This document shows positions 58,101 through 64,000 of a DNA stretch of 64,000 nt, one piece after another. Where the stretch lies: contig OX387187.1 of NCBI GenBank assembly GCA_947561395.2, positions 41,335,829 through 41,399,828 on the forward strand, written 5' to 3'. The notes under the pieces are model-generated. The model saw nothing but the letters and a program-made list of their open reading frames with translations. It was not told the origin of the DNA and made no database searches. The translations under genes and the position numbers were made by a program. How positions within the stretch are numbered: the first letter of the stretch is position 1; each line of letters starts with the position of its first letter. This DNA is from Buxus sempervirens. Taxonomy: Eukaryota > Streptophyta > Magnoliopsida > Buxales > Buxaceae.

Positions 58101-61100
58101 GGTTGAAATATTTCAAAGGGTTGAGGCTCAACCCAATCTACTTTGAGCTCTACTCAAAAGCCAAAATCTTCAAAATCATTGCCCAAGATACTTAATCTTA
58201 GGTTTCATTTACTTAATCATCATATTTAAATGTTCCAAGGATACTATGTGTTTTGAAAGCTTTATTTTTCATTAGATCATTTAAATTTTTCTTAATTTTC
58301 ATATAATCTGCATATAGAAAAAGACTATGGACCACAGTTGGTCAATGGACTCACTTTATTTATGTTCAATGGGATGAAGGCTGACAAAAGTGCAAAAGTT
58401 TTCATCCAAAATTTGTATTTTGATTACTGATGATCAGTTTGATTGTTGATAAGTAGTGAGATATGAGATGCAATTTCTAGATGTTTTGTTGTCCACTTAA
58501 TTTTTGGTTGTGGAGGGCATGTAAAAGGATCAGATTTTAAGGAGACCAGGAAAAATTTGAAAGCATTTTCTAAATATGGAAATGTAGTAGAGCTTAGGGG
58601 CCTCCAAAATTCTAATAAATGTAGCCAAGAAAGGTAGAAAAACCAGTAGCATGCCCCTGCCTCATTAATGAACCAATATTTTCCTGTAATTTCACACGCT
58701 TCCCAAAATAAAGGTCAGACCTTGGCTAAAGGATATTTTTGCTTTCTTGTTTGTTCTAACAGCACATCTACAAGTTCTTATGTCATAAACTAATTAAGTT
58801 CTTCAGTTCATCTTGTTGGTGAGATCTTTTGTGGCAGGTGGTTTATGTACAGTTTATGTCAAGTTATCTTCTAGCTGACTATTTGACAGGGAACTCATAC
58901 TAATATTTATACTGTAGACACCAAGTGATAAAGTTTACTTCTTGAGGCAAACTGTTGGAAATGCTTGTGGGACAATTGGACTGCTTCATGCTCTTGGGAA
59001 TGTAACTTCAGATATCAAGCTTGGTATGTTTGTTTGGCTTTATCTTTCATGGCTGACCGTGTGCATACTCTAAACACATGCTCAGTGTCATGCTTGTAGA
59101 GTGCAAGTAATCTTCTATGGTAGTTATGCTAGATACTTCCTCAAATTTCCTATAAGCTATATATTGAGATTTTTTATCACAAAATTTCTTCTAGTCATCA
59201 ATTTCTTGCTCATAGACACTGTTGGTAGGATTTTTGTATTTTGTATTTTGAACTTAAAATATTTATCAAATGACATGAGAATTACTTTAGATTTATTCTC
59301 ATTGACGTAGTTCAATGCGAGCATATGGCATTATGGTTTGCACAATGCCAGTGGCAGAGGTTGGAAAGAAATTTGTAGGGTATGCTGTACACAGAAGATG
59401 CTACCAGATAACACCAATTTGGCCTGAGGGTATGTTCCCTGGTATCTGCCCTGCTCTGTTCCATGGGGATGTGGAGGTGAAAAAGGATTATAAGAAGTAC
59501 AGTAATTCAGGGTTAAATCCAACAGGTCTTCTCATTACCCCTCAAAGGAATTGATTAGGCCTGGGGCCCTTAGAAATGTTTAATTTGCAAGCTGAGGCTG
59601 GGAAAATGGTTTCAACCTATCTTTGTGCCTTGGCACTAACATATTCCAGTGTTTCCCAGAACATATTTATTATATTAAATTATCTGCATTTAAAGTCTCA
59701 TCCACATTACACACCTTTTCTATGTAATATATATGGACCATTAACCTCTGTAGCAGTTGGCAATGGACTCTCTTTAAAACCAGAATGCATAAATGATTTG
59801 GTTTGATTCTCAAGTGAAGGACTCTTATGTGGTGGTGCATGAAATTTTACTATAACCTTGCCTGAATGTTCCCTTCAAGCATATTTTTTCCACTTGTAAA
59901 TTGTTTATTTTTATGGTCAACCTTGGCTTTCATTTCCTGATTCTCAGTTTATTTTGGAATCTCCCTGCTTTTATACATTTTTAAGTTGTTTTTAAGTTGA
60001 AGACAAATCTGTTGGTTAATCCTTTATTTTGTGATACGTTGTGGTAGGACTATCTAGTCTTCCCATGAAAAAGTCTTGCAATAATTTCTTATACTCTCAA
60101 GAAGACTCATTTCTTTTTCTTTTATTGGGTTGTTCAATATTCAGTGGAGGGGTCGTACTTGGATAGATTTTTCAAATCTACAGCAAACATGGACCCATGG
60201 GAGGTTCTAATTTCTGCTTTGACCTCTTATGGTTTTGTTTCAATCTAACATTATGGAAACAATTTTCATGTCTTACATTCATTACTCATATATTCTTTAT
60301 GTTTTCTGTAGCGTGCAGCTTTTCTTGAGAAAGACAGAGAGATAGAAGCCGCACATTCCGTAGCAGCTGTGGCTGGTGATACAGAGGCAAGTAATGATTG
60401 ATAAACTTCAGTTTTTAGGTGTCTGTGTATATTTATATATGTATGTATGTATGTATGTTGAGTTAGCTTATTTTTCTTTATAAACTTCAGCTTTTAAGGC
60501 TCACATCTTGAGCCATAGTTTGAGGGATAGCTCAAGAAAAACACCTTGATGGTTAAGTGTGAGGCTTAAACCTTCAGGGCTTGTGTTGTAATACTCATTT
60601 AAGGCCTATCCCATGAGGAGTAAAAAAGGCATCGATTCTTGACATGTGTCCCATTTTATAACATTTAACAACTTCCAATCATTCAATAAGGTCTTTAGGA
60701 CAATAATACAAAACTCTAAAGAGTTATTTCCCCAATATTTAATGGTATTTAAATTTTGTATCATGGGTTGTTTCTCATCTATTTAACTTCGCCTATTTTG
60801 TTTGATAATGGCCTCATTTTTTTTATTCCTGTTGGCAGGCTTCTAGCTATACAGATGCTCATTTTATATGCTTCGTTTGTGTGGATGGTACTTGCTTTCC
60901 CGGATATTCTCATTTCTTTTCATTTCACGTAAATTTAGTGGTCTTGACTAGGATCAACTAATGGCGCTTTTCGGAAACATGTAATGGGTCCAGACGCTGT
61001 TTTACTGATTCATTGTTTGTGAAATGACTAGGGGAACTGTATGAACTTGACGGAAGAAAGGCACAACCGATATCACATGGCGCATCCTCACCCAGCAGCT

Positions 61101-62927
61101 TATTGCAGGTAATCTCCACATATAATAATTACTTTTGTTGTTATTTAATATCCAGTTTAATTTTTTCATTCTCTGTCACATGGACGCCCTTTAGTATGCA
61201 AGTCAGAAACATGTAGTTCTTCATACTCCATGAAGTAGACTTCATTGCTTTTAAGGGCTCTTTTCTTCATCAGCTTAATCTCCATCAGTCTAAAATGTCT
61301 AAGAGGGTGTTTGGAATGTGTTCAGAAACCATTTTTCGGTTTTTAAACACATAAAACCAAAAACGTGTTTGGTATTGATAGGTTTTAAATTGTTTTTAGA
61401 AAAAATGGTTTCAAAAACATCCCGTTTCTAAAAACTGAAAATATGGGTTTTTAAAAACGCAAAAACGGTTTCTGGTGTTTTTTGGTATTTTTGTAATATT
61501 GTTGTTCGACGATTTGGAATTCCTCGATCCGAAACTGAGAGAGAGTTTCAGGTGAAAGATAAAATAGAGGGGGCTGAGGTTATGTTTACTTCTCTTACGA
61601 CACAAATAGAGAGAGAGAGTTTCAGAAAGAGAATCAAGAGAGGAAACCGTTACGGAAGAAAGAAAATTAAAACAGAACCGAGTAGAAGAGATTTTACGGA
61701 AGAGAGAGAGAGGTTTGGGAGAAGGTTCAATCGTTTACAGAAGAGAAAGTTAAGTGAGAGAGAAAGAAAGAGAGAGGAAAGAGAGAGAGAAGAGAGAAAT
61801 GGAGGGTTGTCGCTTGAGATAGAGTGAGAAGATTTCGAAATCTGAACTCTGAAGACTCATGGAAGAGGGAGAACTTGTGTTTAGGCATCTTTGATATTTG
61901 AAAACTTTAAAGTTAAAAGAAGTTTTAAATTACATTTTCACCCCTCTTTAAAAACTCTTGATATTTTAGAACATTAGGGGTTAATATGTTATATTAAAAA
62001 GTTTTTATAATTCCCTTCATACATCATATACTATGACTGTGCTACATATTCTTGTATGTTTAGGTTCATTAAAACTTTTTTTTCATAGCAAATTTGTTTA
62101 GTTCAATTCTTGTATGTTTAGGTTCATTAAAACTTTTTTTTCATAGCAAATTTGTTTAGTTCAATGGGCTTGCAGGTTGTATAGCAATGCATATTTGTTG
62201 ATTTTGAAAACTTGAATCGTTTTTTTTTCAATTGTTACCAAACGAGTTTCTTATAACCTGTTTTCAAAAATCCAAAAAACAGTGATTGTTACCAAATGGG
62301 TTTCTTGTCACTTGTTTTCAAAAACCCAAAATCAGTTGGAACTGTTTTTAGTTTTTAAATTATTTTTAAAAAAAAATGTTTTAAACTATTTAAAAAAAAA
62401 AGGTTACCAAACGGCCTATGAGATGATGAAGTTCAGTTGCTCCCTTCGATATACATGACAAATGACCATAAACGTAAGTGTATGAAGGACTCAAATGAGG
62501 CTGCTTATATGCACTATCCCAAGTCCTGGTTTTCAGAATTTTTATTTGATTCTGATACCCTAGGCCCATTTTACACCCAGACACATCATACCAAAACAAT
62601 GTACGAACACGGTCGTCTTCAAGGCATGGATCTATTTACGGTAAATAGTTTGAACAGGAATTTGGGTACAATCTGTAAAATTACCATGTTGATTTTGATG
62701 ATTACTTTCGGTCTCTGTGTTGGAAATTTATGTGAATAAACCGAGTGGGCTGTTCTAGATCAGTATTCTTTGGCAAGATGCATGACTTAAAAAGATTTTT
62801 TCAAGTTGTTTTTCACGTTCATTACTTTGAATTGTGACAGGATGCGGCTAGGGTCATAAAAGCAATGATGCAAAAAACTCCAGATAAGATAGGCTACAAC
62901 GTCATGGCCCTCTCCAAGAAAGGGTGA
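55154..62927 (+). CDS. UCH3: Ubiquitin C-terminal hydrolase (UCH-L3/UCH3 type), nine exons
   Basis: Cysteine protease (peptidase family C12) that removes small adducts from the ubiquitin C-terminus. Exons: 55154-55228, 56237-56368, 56544-56582, 58918-59023, 60145-60203, 60312-60386, 60839-60887, 61032-61108 and 62841-62927; together 699 nt, 232 residues, the usual UCH3 size. Exon 1 encodes [13 protein letters not shown]...ESNPDVMNQ. The catalytic triad is visible: Gln and Cys in [12 protein letters not shown] (exon 4), His in DAHFICF (exon 7) and Asp in YELDGRK (exon 8). All introns are GT-AG except intron 6, which starts GAG|GCAAGTAA, a typical GC-AG intron. Intron 1 contains an antisense RAV fragment and intron 8 a repeat of about 1.1 kb. 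The reading frame is intact across all junctions. Its promoter and exon 1 were copied into several RAV units upstream. Confidence 0.93.
55527..55960 (-). pseudogene. Antisense RAV-like fragment in UCH intron 1
   Basis: Read on -, this follows a RAV gene from about codon 37 to codon 182: GGGAGGACACAAC, the AP2 and linker region, then GGATTGACGCCAGGCGATGT (LTPGDV). It has indels and stops. Roughly four of five bases match copy 1, with one perfect 21-base run (55599-55619 against 9123-9143). It lies opposite to UCH, so UCH pre-mRNA contains RAV antisense sequence. Confidence 0.88.
61300..62416. mobile_element. Repeat element in UCH intron 8
   Basis: Starts GAGGGTGTTTGGAATG and ends GTTACCAAACGGCC, imperfect inverse ends of a type common in plant introns. 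Inside are many AAAACC/GGTTTT words, a GA-rich stretch (61590-61800) and a 58-bp tandem duplication. The open frame 61552-61827 is the GA-rich stretch, not a gene. No target duplication is fixed. Confidence 0.6.
62048..62163. repeat. Perfect 58-bp tandem duplication
   Basis: ATTCTTGTATGTTTAGGTTC... at 62048-62105 is repeated base for base at 62106-62163, so it is recent. Confidence 0.95.
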
Positions 62928-63664
62928 ACCCCCTAATAGCAGCAGCAGCAGGTTCGAGCTCAATATCGATGCCTTTACCTGGTGCGTCCAGTCTTTAGAG
63001 TTCCATCCATGTCTTCTGTAATCCATGCTCTATAAATTGTCACAGCATAGTTTCGTTAGCCGGCATTGAATATAAACTTCCATTTACTTTTCACTTCATT
63101 GGTGACCCTTTATAGGTTGAAGGGTCTCTTATGTGATTGTTTGTGTGTATGCTGGCTAAAGCTTCCTGTCAGTGTTCTCTAAAATGCACCTGATGAAAAT
63201 CTCAAAGTTTAAAGGCTATATAGTTTAAAGGAAAATTTAATTTATTTAATATATACTGTAAGTGATGAGAAGAATAAATCCTCAAATAAAAGAAATTGAT
63301 TTAGTTGACCATATAATTTATTATTCCTTTTAAAAATATTTGAGAATTTGGATGGTATGGTTTAAGGGTCTTTTGGAAGAAACTTAAAAAAATCAAGTGA
63401 GTGCTACTTATTGAGTTAATATATGCAGAATTGTATGGTGATGGAGATGGTCATGAATGATCACTAATTTCTTGACACATTAAGATAATGGATATATCTT
63501 CCTTCATAATCCAAACCATACTTGGACCAGGCACCAACTCTTAAACACACTAGAAACTGAACATATTTAAGAACATGGAGAGAGAAAAAATTAAAATAAA
63601 AGACAAACTAACAGACAGATTAAAAAAAAAAGCAAGAAGACACCGAGTGCAACTTTTGGGCGGC
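62928..63664. other. Convergent 3' flanks of the UCH and oleosin genes
   Basis: UCH 3' UTR (with a short AGC triplet run at 62940) and AT-rich sequence. The + frame 63575-63814 runs over the oleosin gene antisense and is not a gene. Confidence 0.6.
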
Positions 63665-64000
63665 CTAACCCTGCGCAGGCGTGATTTGCTGATGTCCAAA
63701 CTTCTCCGCCTTCTCCCTCATTTCCCTGGCCTTGCTCGCAAGCGTCTTTCTCGCCTGTTCAAGCTGCTCCGAACCAGGTGGATGCTTCCCCGTCATGTAC
63801 TGGTATATCCATGAGAACACCGATATCGCCGCTACACCGAATCCTCCGGATGTCAGAAACCCAGTTAACAACAGGAAGAAGACTATTCCTGCCGGTACCA
63901 GCACCGGACTGAATATCACCAGCAACGGTGTCACCAATGTCACGCCTATCACAGTTGCGGTGAGTATCAGACCGGAGAGAATCAAAAGGGAGCCACCAAT
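63665..64000 (-). CDS. Oleosin (oil-body structural protein), 5' end outside the window
   Basis: The frame is open to the window edge; at least 111 residues are visible, beginning [20 protein letters not shown] inside the central hydrophobic hairpin. The oleosin proline knot (P-x5-SP-x3-P) is complete in [15 protein letters not shown], followed by the second hydrophobic arm ([17 protein letters not shown]). The amphipathic C-terminal region [14 protein letters not shown], then [21 protein letters not shown], ends HQQITPAQG. Oleosins coat seed and pollen oil bodies and keep them from fusing. The C-terminal half looks like the short (L) class without the 18-residue insertion, but I am not certain. 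The start codon lies beyond 64000. Confidence 0.93.
   Translation of the reverse strand: MGGSLLILSGLILTATVIGVTLVTPLLVIFSPVLVPAGIVFFLLLTGFLTSGGFGVAAISVFSWIYQYMTGKHPPGSEQLEQARKTLASKAREMREKAEKFGHQQITPAQG

Noticed and set aside
61552..61827. Glu/Arg-rich frame in UCH intron 8
   Set aside because: It is a GA-rich low-complexity stretch within a repeat, inside an intron of an intact gene.
63575..63814. Plus frame over the oleosin gene
   Set aside because: It is the antisense shadow of the oleosin coding region.
1..64000. tRNA or rRNA genes
   Set aside because: I scanned by eye for B-box-like GGTTCGAATCC words and cloverleaf context and found none convincing. A tRNA search program would settle this.

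Overview
This is plant nuclear DNA: AT-rich, with intron-split genes, non-autonomous hAT elements, LTR fragments, and families restricted to land plants (a plant AGC kinase with a DFD motif, a type I MADS gene, RAV-type AP2/B3 factors, an oleosin). The low GC of the genes suggests a dicot or another non-grass angiosperm. I cannot name the species.

Layout. 1-1808 holds the 3' part of an AGC (D6PK-like) kinase on +, convergent with an intronless type I MADS-box gene on - (2495-3487). From about 6.4 kb to 54 kb lies a degenerate tandem array of RAV-like AP2/B3 genes, all on + except one inverted piece. Four or five look intact: 8673-9650, 15364-16353, 31693-32670, 39788-40774 and 53113-54081. 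One has a single nonsense codon (22237-23226) and one a frameshift plus an internal deletion (47764-48656). Four shorter scraps lie within the array (12305, 26630, 32955, and 34388 on -). The window ends with a complete nine-exon ubiquitin C-terminal hydrolase gene (55154-62927, +) and a 5'-truncated oleosin gene (63665-64000, -).

The repeating unit is larger than the RAV gene. It holds an upstream region with a conserved 51-76 nt exon-like block, a TATA-type core promoter about 90-115 bp before the ATG, the RAV coding region, and then a dead copy of the UCH promoter and exon 1. Intron 1 of the intact UCH gene contains an antisense RAV fragment (55527-55960), and pieces of it travel with several amplified UCH scraps. 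Many units are therefore sense-antisense arrangements of RAV sequence, a plausible source of hairpin or antisense RNA. That is the most interesting inference here.

Mobile DNA filled in the array. There are four hAT-type elements with TIRs starting TAGRGCTG and 8-bp target duplications, one with an intact empty site elsewhere in the window. There are also a foldback element with a perfect 9-bp duplication, a solo LTR with a perfect 5-bp duplication, and a Copia 3' end containing a roughly 62-bp minisatellite. The block 32.9-35.5 kb is an inverted, rearranged copy of the RAV-UCH junction.
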